DNA from: Synergistales bacterium
GTDB lineage: Bacteria; Synergistota; Synergistia; Synergistales; Aminobacteriaceae
Direction of reading: 5' to 3'
Length of the DNA: 43,548 bases
Assembly: GCA_025997955.1 (NCBI GenBank)
Contig: BNVH01000020.1
Location: 1 to 43,548, forward strand
Below, piece by piece: positions 23,440 through 32,273 of this stretch. How positions within the stretch are numbered: position 1 is the stretch's first letter; each line of letters opens with the position of its first letter. The position numbers and the translations under genes are program-made. The notes beneath the pieces are model-generated. The model ran no database searches. It was given only the letters and a program-made list of their open reading frames with translations, and was not told the origin of the DNA.

Positions 23440-24369
23440 CTACTTTGTGTACTGAGCCTTGATGCGCGGGTCAACGTAGGCGTAGACGATGTCCACCACA
23501 AGGTTCACGATGCTGACCAGCATGGTGGTCATAACCAACGCGCCTGTGACCGTAGGTATGTCCCTCTGGTTGATGGCGTCTACCACGAGACGTCCGACAC
23601 CCGGCCACGAAAAGACCGTCTCCGCAAGGGCCGAGCCGCCTAAGACGTTGCTGAACTGGATTCCGAAGACCGTGATGATGGGGATAAGGGCGTTGCACAG
23701 GGCGTGTTTGTTGATGACCTTGCGCTCGGTCACGCCCTTGGAGCGGGCGGTGCGCAAGTAGTCCTGCCTTATGACGTCCAACATTGACGAACGCGTGGTG
23801 CGGGTCAGGAGAGCCGCAAGCCCGGAGGCGACCGTCAGGGCGGGCAGGATGATGCTGCGGAAACCGGTGTAGCCGCCAGATGGAAGCCAGCCTAAACGGA
23901 GGGAAAAAACGAGAATGAGGAGCAAGCCCAGCCAGAAGTTCGGCATGGAAAGCCCCAAGAGCGACAATACCATAGACGCCGTGTCCTTGAGGGAGTTTTG
24001 GTGGACGGCGGCTATTATGCCGAGTGGAATGGAGACCACTATGGCTATTATCATCGCCAAGCTCGCCAAGCGGATGGTGTTCGGCAGACGTTCCATGTAG
24101 GTTTTGAACACGTCCCGCTTGGTGACAAAGGATGTCCCGAAGTCTCCGTGGAGCATATTGTTGACATAGCGGAAGTATCGCGTGAAGATGTTTCCGGAAA
24201 GCCCCAACTGTTCACGGAGCGCGTCCAACTCCTCCTCCGTCGCCTGGTCGCCGGCCACCATATAAACCGGGTCGCCGGGCGCCAAGTCCATTATGAAAAA
24301 GATAATGAAAACGACGCCCAATAACACCGGAATTAACATCAGTAGCCGCTTGAATATGTATCGGTGCAA
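23440..24369 (-). CDS. Oligopeptide/dipeptide ABC transporter permease (OppB/DppB type)
   Basis: The 309-residue inner-membrane protein has six helices. The N-terminal LMLIPVLLGVVFIIFF helix is followed by the family's DLAPGDPVYMVAGDQAT region. The ATPase-contact loop is DYLRTARSKGVTERKVINKHAL, and the late ETVFSWPGVGRLVVDAI motif is diagnostic. It is the first gene after the hairpin at 24393-24419, so its transcription depends on read-through from the binding-protein gene or on an unseen promoter. Confidence 0.93.
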   Translation of the reverse strand: MHRYIFKRLLMLIPVLLGVVFIIFFIMDLAPGDPVYMVAGDQATEEELDALREQLGLSGNIFTRYFRYVNNMLHGDFGTSFVTKRDVFKTYMERLPNTIRLASLAMIIAIVVSIPLGIIAAVHQNSLKDTASMVLSLLGLSMPNFWLGLLLILVFSLRLGWLPSGGYTGFRSIILPALTVASGLAALLTRTTRSSMLDVIRQDYLRTARSKGVTERKVINKHALCNALIPIITVFGIQFSNVLGGSALAETVFSWPGVGRLVVDAINQRDIPTVTGALVMTTMLVSIVNLVVDIVYAYVDPRIKAQYTK

Positions 24370-24392
24370 TTATATCGCCTCCTATCGTCTTT

Positions 24393-24419
24393 AAAAAGGG
24401 CGACCCGCAAGGGTCGCCC
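24393..24419 (-). terminator. Hairpin with U-run between binding-protein and permease genes
   Basis: On the minus strand GGGCGACCC, TTGC loop and GGGTCGCCC are followed by TTTTT. It lies 15 bases after the binding-protein stop. A partial terminator here would give more binding protein than permease, which is common for ABC importers. The stem resembles the REP-like hairpin at 11416. Confidence 0.75.
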
Positions 24420-24434
24420 CAAAAACAGTCCTTT

Positions 24435-25931
24435 TTATTGCGCTACGTGGATTTCGCGGTAATCGTGCTTCGCCGTGCCTAACCAAACCGCGCCATCGAC
24501 TCCAGCTCTGGTTCCGATGTTGATGATAGAGGTGTTGAGCGGGATGATGGGGCAAATTTCCGTAAGGTCGGCTTCGAGCTTGTGATACATCGCCTCGCGC
24601 TTGGCGACGTCGGGCTCGACCAAGGCGTCGTCTATAAGTTTGTCTATGTCCTTGTTGGCGATAAGGGAGCGGTTGCTGCCGCTGCCTGTGTAGTACATGC
24701 TGCGCACCGTGAAGTCGGTGCCGTCGGCGTCCGTCCAAGCATAGAGGGCTGTTACGTGCTTACGCTCGTTTAACATGCTCTTGAGGCCGGCGCTTTCCAT
24801 CTCCTGAAGGCTTACCTTGACGCCTATTTTGGCGAAGGAGGCCTGAATGACCTGAGCCATGAGGTTTCTCTCGGAGCCGTTGTAGGCCAAGTCGAACGTG
24901 AACCCGTTAGGGTAGCCGGCCTCAGCGAGCAGCGCCTTGGCCTTGTCCAAGTTGAAATCGTACACTTTAAGGTTGGGGTCCAAGCCGAACTGGCCGCGGT
25001 TGATCATGTTGTTGTGCACCGTGCCGAGGCCGTCGTAGCCGACCGTTATCAGGTCTTGCTTGTTGACGGCGTGGGCCAGCGCCTGACGGACTTTCTGGTT
25101 GTCGAAGGGGGGCTTTGTGTTGTTCATGGTCAGGTAGAGCATGATGACGCTCGGAACCTGAACCAACTTCAAGTCCGGATCGGTGGATACGTTGTCAATC
25201 TCCACGGGCGGAAGGTTGATGCAAACGTCAATCTCGCCGGTCTGAAGCGCTATGACGCGGGAGGAGTCCTCTTTCATCAGCTTGAGCTCAATGCGGCGCG
25301 TCTTGGCTTTCTCACCGTGATAGCCGTCGTAGCGAACGACTGAGATGGCGTCGCCGGGCGTCCATTTTTCCAGCGCGTACTTGCCGGTGCCCATGTTAGA
25401 CGCCGCGTCGCCCTTTGCCGTGATGGCTTTTTCGGACAAAATGCTCAAGCTGCGGTGGGCGAGCTGCATCAAAAACTCCTGGCTCGGCTGGGAGGTTTTC
25501 AGGATTATCTCATGGTCGTTCACTACCTCAATGCCGGAGAGAACCGACAGTTTAGGCGACGTGAAAGAGGATTTTTGCGCCCTTTCAAAGGTGAACTTGA
25601 CGTCGGACGTGGTGCAGGGGGAGCCGTCTGTGAACGTGGCGTTGGCGGGCAGAGTGAACTTATAGGTGTTGCCGTCGATAACCTCAAATTTCGCGAGTCC
25701 TGGAACGACTTTTCCGTCCGAGTCGAGCTCCACGAGCGTCTCGTGGGTCATGATGAAAAGAATCATGTTGGAATCAGTGTTGGAGCCCTGGGGATCGGTC
25801 GTCGTTATGTCAAGCGGAGTGCCTATGATTACCGAATCCTTGTAGCCCGCCGCCTGAGACGGAACAGCGGCAATGAAGAGAATAAGAGATAAACAAAGTA
25901 CGCCTGTCAACAGTCTTCTTAGAACGGTCAT
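24435..25931 (-). CDS. Oligopeptide/dipeptide ABC transporter binding protein (SBP family 5)
   Basis: The ATG at 25931 follows GGAGGCG. An upstream in-frame extension of 30 residues lacks a ribosome site. The 498-residue protein has a signal peptide (basic MTVLRRLL, hydrophobic core, cleavage near SQAA) and the SBP-5 fold. Landmarks are DITTTDPQGSNTDSN, LVELDSDGKVVPGLAKFEV, FTLPANATFTDGSP, VRQALAHAVNKQDLI and PNGFTFDLAYN. The name 'peptide' is by family only; SBP-5 proteins also bind nickel, haem or sugars. It heads the transporter operon, and the region upstream to 26107 is AT-rich and presumably holds its promoter. Confidence 0.93.
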   Translation of the reverse strand: MTVLRRLLTGVLCLSLILFIAAVPSQAAGYKDSVIIGTPLDITTTDPQGSNTDSNMILFIMTHETLVELDSDGKVVPGLAKFEVIDGNTYKFTLPANATFTDGSPCTTSDVKFTFERAQKSSFTSPKLSVLSGIEVVNDHEIILKTSQPSQEFLMQLAHRSLSILSEKAITAKGDAASNMGTGKYALEKWTPGDAISVVRYDGYHGEKAKTRRIELKLMKEDSSRVIALQTGEIDVCINLPPVEIDNVSTDPDLKLVQVPSVIMLYLTMNNTKPPFDNQKVRQALAHAVNKQDLITVGYDGLGTVHNNMINRGQFGLDPNLKVYDFNLDKAKALLAEAGYPNGFTFDLAYNGSERNLMAQVIQASFAKIGVKVSLQEMESAGLKSMLNERKHVTALYAWTDADGTDFTVRSMYYTGSGSNRSLIANKDIDKLIDDALVEPDVAKREAMYHKLEADLTEICPIIPLNTSIINIGTRAGVDGAVWLGTAKHDYREIHVAQ

Positions 25932-26107
25932 TTTAACGCCTCCAATAAAGTATGATTGACTTACTGCACTATAAATCATATTATCATTAAAGGTTAGTAA
26001 AAACATAACAAAAATGCACAATAGTTTTCATTGCTTTAATTCATTTAAGTATCATCGAATTTAATTGAGGGTTTTGACTTGAATGTTGAGGAGAGGTTCG
26101 ATAAATT

Positions 26108-26845
26108 TTGATTACCCTGCGCGCGGATTTGCACATGCACACAATAGGCTCGGGGCACGCTTTCAGTACGGTCAAGGAAATGGCCGACGCGGCTTGCTTA
26201 AAAAAATTAGACGTCATCGCCATAACCGACCACGGTTCCGCTATGGAGGGGGCAAGCGAGGCCATTTATTTTCGCAACCTTTCAGTTTTTCCTCGGAGCA
26301 TCGGAAGCGTCACGGTCTTGAGGGGAATCGAGGCTAACATCATGGACATGGACGCCACGCTTGACGCGGATGAGAAACAGCTTTCGCGGCTTGATTGGGT
26401 GGTCGCGAGTTTACACGAGAACGTGACGCCTCCCGCAAGCCCCGCCGACCACACCCAAATGTATCTAAAACTTGCCGACAATCCCCTTGTGGACATGATA
26501 GGGCACCCGGACACCCCAGCTTACGAGTTCGACTACGAACGCGTCGTCAGGGAGTTCGGGGCCAAGGGAAAAATCGTCGAGGTCAACAACGAACACGCCT
26601 TTCGCCACGGCGCGCGAAACGGCGAGAACTGCCGGAAGATAGCCTCTCTTTGCAAGAAGTACGGCGTGAGAATAGCCGTCAACTCCGACGCCCATATTTT
26701 TAGCAACGTAGGAGTCGCCGACGCGGCCTTGGCCATGCTCGGTGAGATAGGGTTTCCAGAAGACCTGATCTTGAACGCGTCGGCTTCGCGCGTCATGGAC
26801 TACGTAAAGAATAAGCGCCTGCAAAAAGAGCAAGCGAGCTCGTGA
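26108..26845 (+). CDS. PHP-domain phosphatase/phosphoesterase (YcdX-like)
   Basis: The 245-residue protein is a complete PHP domain, a trinuclear-metal phosphoesterase fold. Metal ligands appear in order: DLHMHT (HxH), ITDHGS, GIEAN, SLHENV, MIGHPD, and NSDAH at the end. The start is a TTG at 26108 about ten bases after GAGGAGAGG. The next ATG is inside the first metal motif, so the TTG must be right. The YcdX group acts on phosphate monoesters; the physiological substrate is unknown. It converges on the WG-repeat gene with only seven bases between them. Confidence 0.88.
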   Translation: MITLRADLHMHTIGSGHAFSTVKEMADAACLKKLDVIAITDHGSAMEGASEAIYFRNLSVFPRSIGSVTVLRGIEANIMDMDATLDADEKQLSRLDWVVASLHENVTPPASPADHTQMYLKLADNPLVDMIGHPDTPAYEFDYERVVREFGAKGKIVEVNNEHAFRHGARNGENCRKIASLCKKYGVRIAVNSDAHIFSNVGVADAALAMLGEIGFPEDLILNASASRVMDYVKNKRLQKEQASS

Positions 26846-26852
26846 GTCTTTG

Positions 26853-27791
26853 CTATTTTATCATTATATACCCCCACTTGCCGTCGCGCTCGACTGCGGC
26901 CAATCCCTCGCTGAACGGTCGGGCGTAGTCATAAAACGGCTCGAGCACGATTTTCCCCCTCGTATCTATATAGCCCCATCGCGCGTCTGTCGCAACTGGG
27001 GCCAGACCCTCGCTGAACATCCCCGCGCCGTGAAATTGGCGCGGTATGACCTCTCGCCCCGCCGTGTCTATGTATCCCCAGTCCCCGCGACTGCGAGAAC
27101 CTCGAACAGGAGCGAGGGCGTTATGAAACTCCTCTCCCTCGTCGTACTTCGGCAGCACGGCAAAGCGCCCCGTTTTGTCTATATAACCGATTTTTCCGTC
27201 GTACTCCACAGCGGCGCGAGACTGTGATTCAGGCGCCCTGCTCGAAGTGATACCGTCCGCGCTGAATATACCGGCCCTTGTGTATCGCGGAGTGATAAGA
27301 AGGCGTCCCGCCCTGTCTATAAACCCCCAAAGCCCCCCGCGCTTAACAGGGGCCAAGCCGTCCGAAAAACTCCCGGCGTCTTCATATATAGGAAGAATCG
27401 CAAACCGCCCCGCCGTGTCGATAAAACCCCATTGTCCGCCGCTCTGCACGGCTGCTAATCCGTCCGAAAATGGGCGCGCCCTATCGAAAGTATGCCCGTC
27501 AAAAGCCGCGGCTCCGATTGTATCTATGAATGAATTTCCCACAAAGGCAAAACCCTCGGAAAACTGTCCAACCTCCGGCGCTTTCCACGCTGGGAGTATC
27601 GTCTCTTTGCCGGTGGCGTCTATGTATCCCCAGAGGTCAGCGGACTTCACCGCAGCCAACCCCTCGCTGAAGTCACGCGCGTCACTATACTGAAAACCTA
27701 CGACAATTTGCGCCTCACGAGCCTCCGCCATCGTAGAAAAAAACATAAAGAGAACCGGCGCAAGAAGCATACAAAACCGAAACTTCCTCAT
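26853..27791 (-). CDS. Secreted WG-repeat protein
   Basis: The true start is the ATG at 27791 (nine bases after GAGGTG), followed by a signal peptide ending near AEA. An open extension to 27950 is not supported. The 312-residue protein consists of seven to eight WG (KWG leptospira-type) repeats of roughly 33-45 residues. Each reads like FSEGLAAV....WGYID..GR.ILP.Y. One repeat is degenerate (the IDTIGAAAF region) and one lacks the Trp (KIGYID). Such repeats are thought to form surface or periplasmic beta-structures. The function is unknown. It ends with WGYIMIK. Confidence 0.85.
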   Translation of the reverse strand: MRKFRFCMLLAPVLFMFFSTMAEAREAQIVVGFQYSDARDFSEGLAAVKSADLWGYIDATGKETILPAWKAPEVGQFSEGFAFVGNSFIDTIGAAAFDGHTFDRARPFSDGLAAVQSGGQWGFIDTAGRFAILPIYEDAGSFSDGLAPVKRGGLWGFIDRAGRLLITPRYTRAGIFSADGITSSRAPESQSRAAVEYDGKIGYIDKTGRFAVLPKYDEGEEFHNALAPVRGSRSRGDWGYIDTAGREVIPRQFHGAGMFSEGLAPVATDARWGYIDTRGKIVLEPFYDYARPFSEGLAAVERDGKWGYIMIK

Positions 27792-27996
27792 AGTAATTTT
27801 CACCTCGCAAACAAAATTTTCCTCAACTCCGCTACAGTATTCAAAAAGATAGCCTCGCGGCAAGTCGCGAAATTGTAAACCCCACCAATCATAAACAAAA
27901 AATCTCCAGTGCGGAATATATTTCTTAAAACCGTATTGTATCACAAACAAAAGGCAAGATAACCACTCTCACTCTGAAAGACCGCGAAAAACCATA

Positions 27997-28024
27997 TTGA
28001 CAAAACAAAAACTTGACATACAAT
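27997..28024 (+). promoter_or_regulatory. Promoter of feoAB
   Basis: TTGACA (27997-28002), a 16-base spacer and TACAAT (28019-28024) form a strong promoter about 50 bases before the feoA start. AAACTT or its complement occurs at 28009, 28034 and 28048, which could be binding sites for an iron regulator. Confidence 0.65.
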
Positions 28025-28073
28025 AACAGACATAAGTTTGTCCTACAAAACTTTTAGAAATGGAAGTGGTATT

Positions 28074-28328
28074 ATGTCTGATATATCTAAAACTTTGAAG
28101 GACTTTGTGACAGGCGAAAAAGGTTCTGTCATAAGTCTTTCCGCTACAGGCGCGGTTAGGAGGAGGCTTCTTGATATGGGGATAACGCCGGGGGCCGATA
28201 TTGTGATGCGCAAGGTTGCCCCTCTCGGAGACCCGATCGAGCTAACAGTTAGAGGTTACCAACTTTCCATACGCAAGGCCGAGGCCGAAAATATTTTAAT
28301 GTCCGTCTCAAATGAGGTGAAGCTATGA
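28074..28328 (+). CDS. feoA: Ferrous iron transport protein A
   Basis: The ATG at 28074 (GGAAGTGG five bases upstream) gives 84 residues, typical of FeoA. It is an SH3-like domain: VISLSATGAVRRRLLDMGITPGADIVMRKVAPLGDPIELTV in several strands, then GYQLSIRKAEAENI. The RRLLDMG(I/L)xPG motif is diagnostic. FeoA is a small cytoplasmic partner needed for FeoB function. A longer frame from TTG 28038 has no ribosome site. The stop overlaps the feoB start (ATGA). Confidence 0.93.
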   Translation: MSDISKTLKDFVTGEKGSVISLSATGAVRRRLLDMGITPGADIVMRKVAPLGDPIELTVRGYQLSIRKAEAENILMSVSNEVKL

Positions 28329-30523
28329 GGTTCGCGCTGGCGGGGAACCCCAACTCAGGAAAGACCACGCTTTTCAACAACCTCACGGGAAGCAGCGCCA
28401 AAGTGGGCAACTGGCCTGGCGTGACCGTAGACCGCAAAGAGGGCGTATACAAAGTCTCCGACACCAACGAATACATCACGATTGTAGACTTGCCCGGCAT
28501 TTACTCGCTTTCGCCCTATTCGCCAGAGGAGATAGTGTCGCGCAACTACGTAGTCGAGGAAAACCCCGACCTCATCATAGACATAGTGGACGCCACAAAC
28601 CTTGAGCGCAACCTCTATCTGACGACTCAGCTCATAGAGACCGACTGTCCCATAGTAGTAGCGCTCAATATGATGGACGTCATAAAAAAAGATGGTCTTG
28701 AGATAGACGTACCCGTCTTGGAACAGGAGCTCGGCGTCCCAGTAATCCCTATAAGCGCCCTCGACGCCAGCGGTCTCAAAGAATTGATGAAAAAAGCCGT
28801 CATAGCCGCCAAGGAGCAGTACAGCGTAGACCGCCACAAGTTCTCTCCCGTGGGGCCGGATAATCAAGATTCTACAGGAGAGCGCCATCAGCATGATTAT
28901 CATCATGGTCACCGCGACTATCAGCATCATCACCACCACAGGTCAATACTTCTGTCGTCCCCGCTTGCCGCTTACATAACCGAGGCCGTCTCCATGCTTG
29001 AGGAGCGTAAAATCCCTCACCCGATTTTTCACGCGGTCAAGCTCATAGAGGGAGACGATTTGGAAAAACAGGAGTTTCGCGAGCGGTACGCCGCCGATAT
29101 AGTCGATAAGATAGATAGTCTAAAGAAAAAGATTCGCCTTCCAAACAACATGGAAAACGATTTCGAGGCGACTATCGCGGACCTAAGATACCGTCATATC
29201 ACCGGTCATTACACAAAGGCCATTGTTAAAAGGAGAGAGGTCGGCGCCCTTACCCGCTCCGATAAAATAGACAAAATTCTAACTAACCGTTTTATCGGGA
29301 TACCCATATTTTTGATGGTGATGTTTTTTGTGTTTCACCTGATTTTTAGCGACAATTTATTCTTTACCACGGAGATTCCCTCTCCCGGCGTATGGCTTCA
29401 AGATGAGATGAGTACGCTTGTCGACTTTGTGACGGGTGTATGCGCTGACTGGCTTGCGGGCACAGGCGCGTCGGATTGGGCGCAGGGCATGATAGTGGAC
29501 GGACTCTTAGCCGGCGTGGGCGCGGTGTTGAGTTTTCTGCCTCAGATTCTCATGCTGTTTTTATTCCTGTCGCTCTTGGAGGACTCGGGTTATATGGCGC
29601 GGGCGGCTTTTTTGATGGACAGGATTTTGCGCTGCTTTGGATTGTCGGGCAAGGCGTTTTTGCCGATGCTGATGGGCTTTGGCTGCTCAGTCCCGGCTAT
29701 GATGGCGACGCGCACCCTCGAAGATGAGAAAGACCGCAGAATCTCCATCATGCTGATGACATGCTTCTCTTGCGGCGCAAAGGCGCCGATATGGGCGATG
29801 TTCGCGGCTTCTCTCTTTCCTCAGCGCGGCGACGTGATGATATTTGGCGTATATATGATAGGCATAGTCACGGCTGTGTTTGCCGGGATACTGCTCAAAA
29901 AGCTCGTTTTCAAAAAAGAATCTGTGCCTTTCATTATGGAGCTGCCGTCTTATCACATGCCGAGAGCGCGCAACGTAGGCATAGAGCTATGGAACAAACT
30001 GCGTAGTTTCTTGGTTCGCGCCTCCACGATAATAGCCGGGGCGACCGTCGTGATATGGTTTTTGTCCAACTTCGACCCGTCTATGGAGATAGTCGACACG
30101 AGCAGCCCGGAGAGCTTCTTGGGTATTTTGGGGACGTTTCTAAGGCCGATATTCATCCCGCTCGGGTTCGCTTCGGGTGATGACGGCTGGAAAGCGGTTG
30201 TGGCTATTTTGACCGGCCTTATCGCTAAAGAGATGGTCGTGTCCACTATGGGCGTTTTATATTCCGTAGAGGGCGACGCCTTAGAGGACGCCGCTGCCGG
30301 AACCGCGCTCGCCTCTGTTTTGGCCGTGACTTTCTCGCCTCTTGCCGCGCTGTCGTTCATGGCGTTCAACCTGCTCTCCGTGCCATGCATGGCCGCTGTG
30401 GCCGCCGCTCATGGGGAGATGAAGAGCGCCAAGTGGACTTGGTTCACCATACTGTTCTGGATTGGCCTCGCTTGGGTTGTCTCTTTCGTTATATTCCAAG
30501 TCGGGACTTTGTTGGGATTTTGA
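28325..30523 (+). CDS. feoB: Ferrous iron transporter FeoB with His-rich loop
   Basis: The 732-residue protein has an N-terminal G domain and a membrane domain for Fe(II) uptake. G1 is GNPNSGKTT, the switch region holds GNWPGVTVDRKEG, G3 is DLPGIYSLSPYSPEE and G4 is NMMD. The Gate regions appear as GFGCSVPAMMATRTLEDEKD and FSCGAKAPIW. A linker after the G domain carries an unusual histidine-rich run at residues 188-206 (ten His among 19 residues), probably metal-binding. The gene follows feoA with a four-base overlap, and a small Cys-rich membrane protein follows it. Confidence 0.96.
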   Translation: MRFALAGNPNSGKTTLFNNLTGSSAKVGNWPGVTVDRKEGVYKVSDTNEYITIVDLPGIYSLSPYSPEEIVSRNYVVEENPDLIIDIVDATNLERNLYLTTQLIETDCPIVVALNMMDVIKKDGLEIDVPVLEQELGVPVIPISALDASGLKELMKKAVIAAKEQYSVDRHKFSPVGPDNQDSTGERHQHDYHHGHRDYQHHHHHRSILLSSPLAAYITEAVSMLEERKIPHPIFHAVKLIEGDDLEKQEFRERYAADIVDKIDSLKKKIRLPNNMENDFEATIADLRYRHITGHYTKAIVKRREVGALTRSDKIDKILTNRFIGIPIFLMVMFFVFHLIFSDNLFFTTEIPSPGVWLQDEMSTLVDFVTGVCADWLAGTGASDWAQGMIVDGLLAGVGAVLSFLPQILMLFLFLSLLEDSGYMARAAFLMDRILRCFGLSGKAFLPMLMGFGCSVPAMMATRTLEDEKDRRISIMLMTCFSCGAKAPIWAMFAASLFPQRGDVMIFGVYMIGIVTAVFAGILLKKLVFKKESVPFIMELPSYHMPRARNVGIELWNKLRSFLVRASTIIAGATVVIWFLSNFDPSMEIVDTSSPESFLGILGTFLRPIFIPLGFASGDDGWKAVVAILTGLIAKEMVVSTMGVLYSVEGDALEDAAAGTALASVLAVTFSPLAALSFMAFNLLSVPCMAAVAAAHGEMKSAKWTWFTILFWIGLAWVVSFVIFQVGTLLGF

Positions 30524-30535
30524 GGAGTTTTAGTC

Positions 30536-30715
30536 ATGAATATAGCTAATATTGTAATAGGCGTAGCCGCGGTGGGCCTTGTGGTTTTTACGGTTGTGTA
30601 CAACATCAGAAAAAAGAGCGTCTGCTCAGGGTGCTGCGCCTGTTGCGCTAAGGCAAAGTCGCCCCGTAACGCCGCAAGCGTCCAAGAAAACCGCGTCGTG
30701 CGAGACGACGACTAA
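30536..30715 (+). CDS. FeoB-associated Cys-rich small membrane protein
   Basis: This is a 59-residue protein starting at the ATG at 30536, 12 bases after the feoB stop, with GAGGAG in the gap. It has one membrane helix (residues 5-22, NIVIGVAAVGLVVFTVV) followed by a basic stop-transfer (RKK) and a cysteine cluster, CSGCCACC. This matches the FeoB-associated Cys-rich family commonly found right after feoB, which may handle Fe(II) or redox at the membrane. Its last 90 bases overlap the 3' end of the convergent ABC-F gene, so its tail (after about residue 30) is constrained by two reading frames. Confidence 0.75.
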   Translation: MNIANIVIGVAAVGLVVFTVVYNIRKKSVCSGCCACCAKAKSPRNAASVQENRVVRDDD

Positions 30716-32242
30716 GGCGCCGGTATAGGCTTTTAACATCTTCTCCACGGACTCCACCGAGTCTATATCAAGATGATTGGTGGGCTCGTCAAGGATAAGG
30801 AGCTGTGGGGAAGGTGTTTTATGCAGCGCGCGGAGGAGGGCCACTTTCAGCCGCTCTCCTCCGCTTAAAAATTCACTCTTCACCTGCAAGCTGTTCCCTG
30901 CTATACCTATCTGGGCTAGCCTCGTACCGGCCTCGCCTGAGCTCATATCGCGGACTTCTCTCAAAATTTCAGGAGATGTTTTCCCGCGCGGTAGCGTAGC
31001 GAACTGGTCAAGAGAGGCGAAAACCACTTTGACCTCGCATGAGCCATGAAGCGGCGCGATTTCTCCTCTTAAAACCCGCAGCAACGTAGTCTTGCCGCTC
31101 CCATTTGGGCCTTCTATGGCTATTCTCTCTGGGCCTGTGATGACGCGGTCTATCGGGGTTTTGTCGCCATATGGCAACACGACGCTATTTAGCCTCAGTA
31201 CGACCTTGGCGGCGTGGACGGAACATTCGGGCGGTATAAAGACCATATCCGGCTCTATATTCGCGTCGAAAAACGCCTTTTTTTCGGCTAGAGCCACACG
31301 CGCAAGTTTTTCATCTCTTGCGGCGTCAAGTTTGCCGCTCGTCTTTTCGGACGTGTTTTTCAGGGATTTTTTGAACAATTTAGGTATCCCCAAGTCGGCA
31401 AACCGTTTTTTTCCGTTCCTCGCGCGGTGCTGTTGGCGCTCTATAGAGGCCTGAGTTTCGGCGTTGGCGACCCTGCGCTCAATCTTGGCCCGCTCTAACT
31501 TGTCCAAGACGACCGCTTGCTCGGCGGTTTTCCGTTCACGGTATAGCGAGTAGTTTCCTCCGTAGCTCTTGAGACCGTGACTCGACAGTTCGGTTATCCT
31601 GTCCATTTCGTCAAGAAGCGCGCGGTCGTGGGTTATGAGGAGACAGTCGTTTTTCCATGTTCTGAGGTATTCCATGAGCTCGCGCTTGCTTTGCGAGTCG
31701 AGGTGGTTTGTCGGCTCGTCAAGAATCAAAAAGGCTCGTCCGCTCAAAAACGCCCCCGCCAAGGCCACGCGGGTGTACTCACCGCCGCTCAGGGCGAGGG
31801 CGCTCGTGTCGGGCGTCAAATAGTCGAGCTTCGCGATAGTCAGTTCTTTCGTAAGAAGTTCTTCTATGTCCCATTTCCCCTCAGCCAAGGATAAATCGCG
31901 GGCGGACCCGACGCCGCGCTCTACGCGACGCGCCGCGTCAAGAACCTCTCTGACTCCGGCCAAGTCCGCCACGTCGCTAAAACGCTCTGGCGTCGTGGTC
32001 TGTTCTAGATAAAAAACGGGGCCGCTTCTCGTGACGCTCCCTGAGCCGGGAGGGACGACTGACAGTAGGCCTGCCATTATCTTGGCCAGAACCGACTTGC
32101 CCACGCCGTTTCGTCCGACCATCGCTACGCGCTTGCGCTTGTCATTGCTGTTTTCTGTGCCGAAGCTCCCGGTCAGATTATCTAAAAGCAACCGTCCGTC
32201 AGGGAGGTAATAAAAAAGATTGTTTACTGTGATAACCGACAT
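30626..32242 (-). CDS. ABC-F family ATPase
   Basis: The 538-residue protein has two ATPase domains in one chain and no membrane segments, the ABC-F plan. Walker A motifs are GRNGVGKSV and GPNGSGKTT, signatures LSGGEYTRVAL and LSGGERLKVAL, and both Walker B regions end LILDEPTNHLD. The linker between the domains (about 240-320) is charged and long enough to reach the ribosomal peptidyl-transferase centre. ABC-F proteins act on ribosomes as translation factors or antibiotic-resistance proteins, and the subgroup cannot be decided by eye. Its 3' end overlaps the small Cys-rich gene on the other strand. Confidence 0.92.
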   Translation of the reverse strand: MSVITVNNLFYYLPDGRLLLDNLTGSFGTENSNDKRKRVAMVGRNGVGKSVLAKIMAGLLSVVPPGSGSVTRSGPVFYLEQTTTPERFSDVADLAGVREVLDAARRVERGVGSARDLSLAEGKWDIEELLTKELTIAKLDYLTPDTSALALSGGEYTRVALAGAFLSGRAFLILDEPTNHLDSQSKRELMEYLRTWKNDCLLITHDRALLDEMDRITELSSHGLKSYGGNYSLYRERKTAEQAVVLDKLERAKIERRVANAETQASIERQQHRARNGKKRFADLGIPKLFKKSLKNTSEKTSGKLDAARDEKLARVALAEKKAFFDANIEPDMVFIPPECSVHAAKVVLRLNSVVLPYGDKTPIDRVITGPERIAIEGPNGSGKTTLLRVLRGEIAPLHGSCEVKVVFASLDQFATLPRGKTSPEILREVRDMSSGEAGTRLAQIGIAGNSLQVKSEFLSGGERLKVALLRALHKTPSPQLLILDEPTNHLDIDSVESVEKMLKAYTGALVVVSHDAVFLDACGVTGRLCLSATGAAP

Positions 32243-32273
32243 ATTTTATTTAGAACCCGGTATACCTGATGTT

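Noticed and set aside
25951..25980. TATGATT...AATCATA inverted repeat in the leader of the peptide-binding protein gene
   Set aside because: Seven AT-rich bases with a 16-base spacer are weak evidence; no convincing promoter could be aligned to it.
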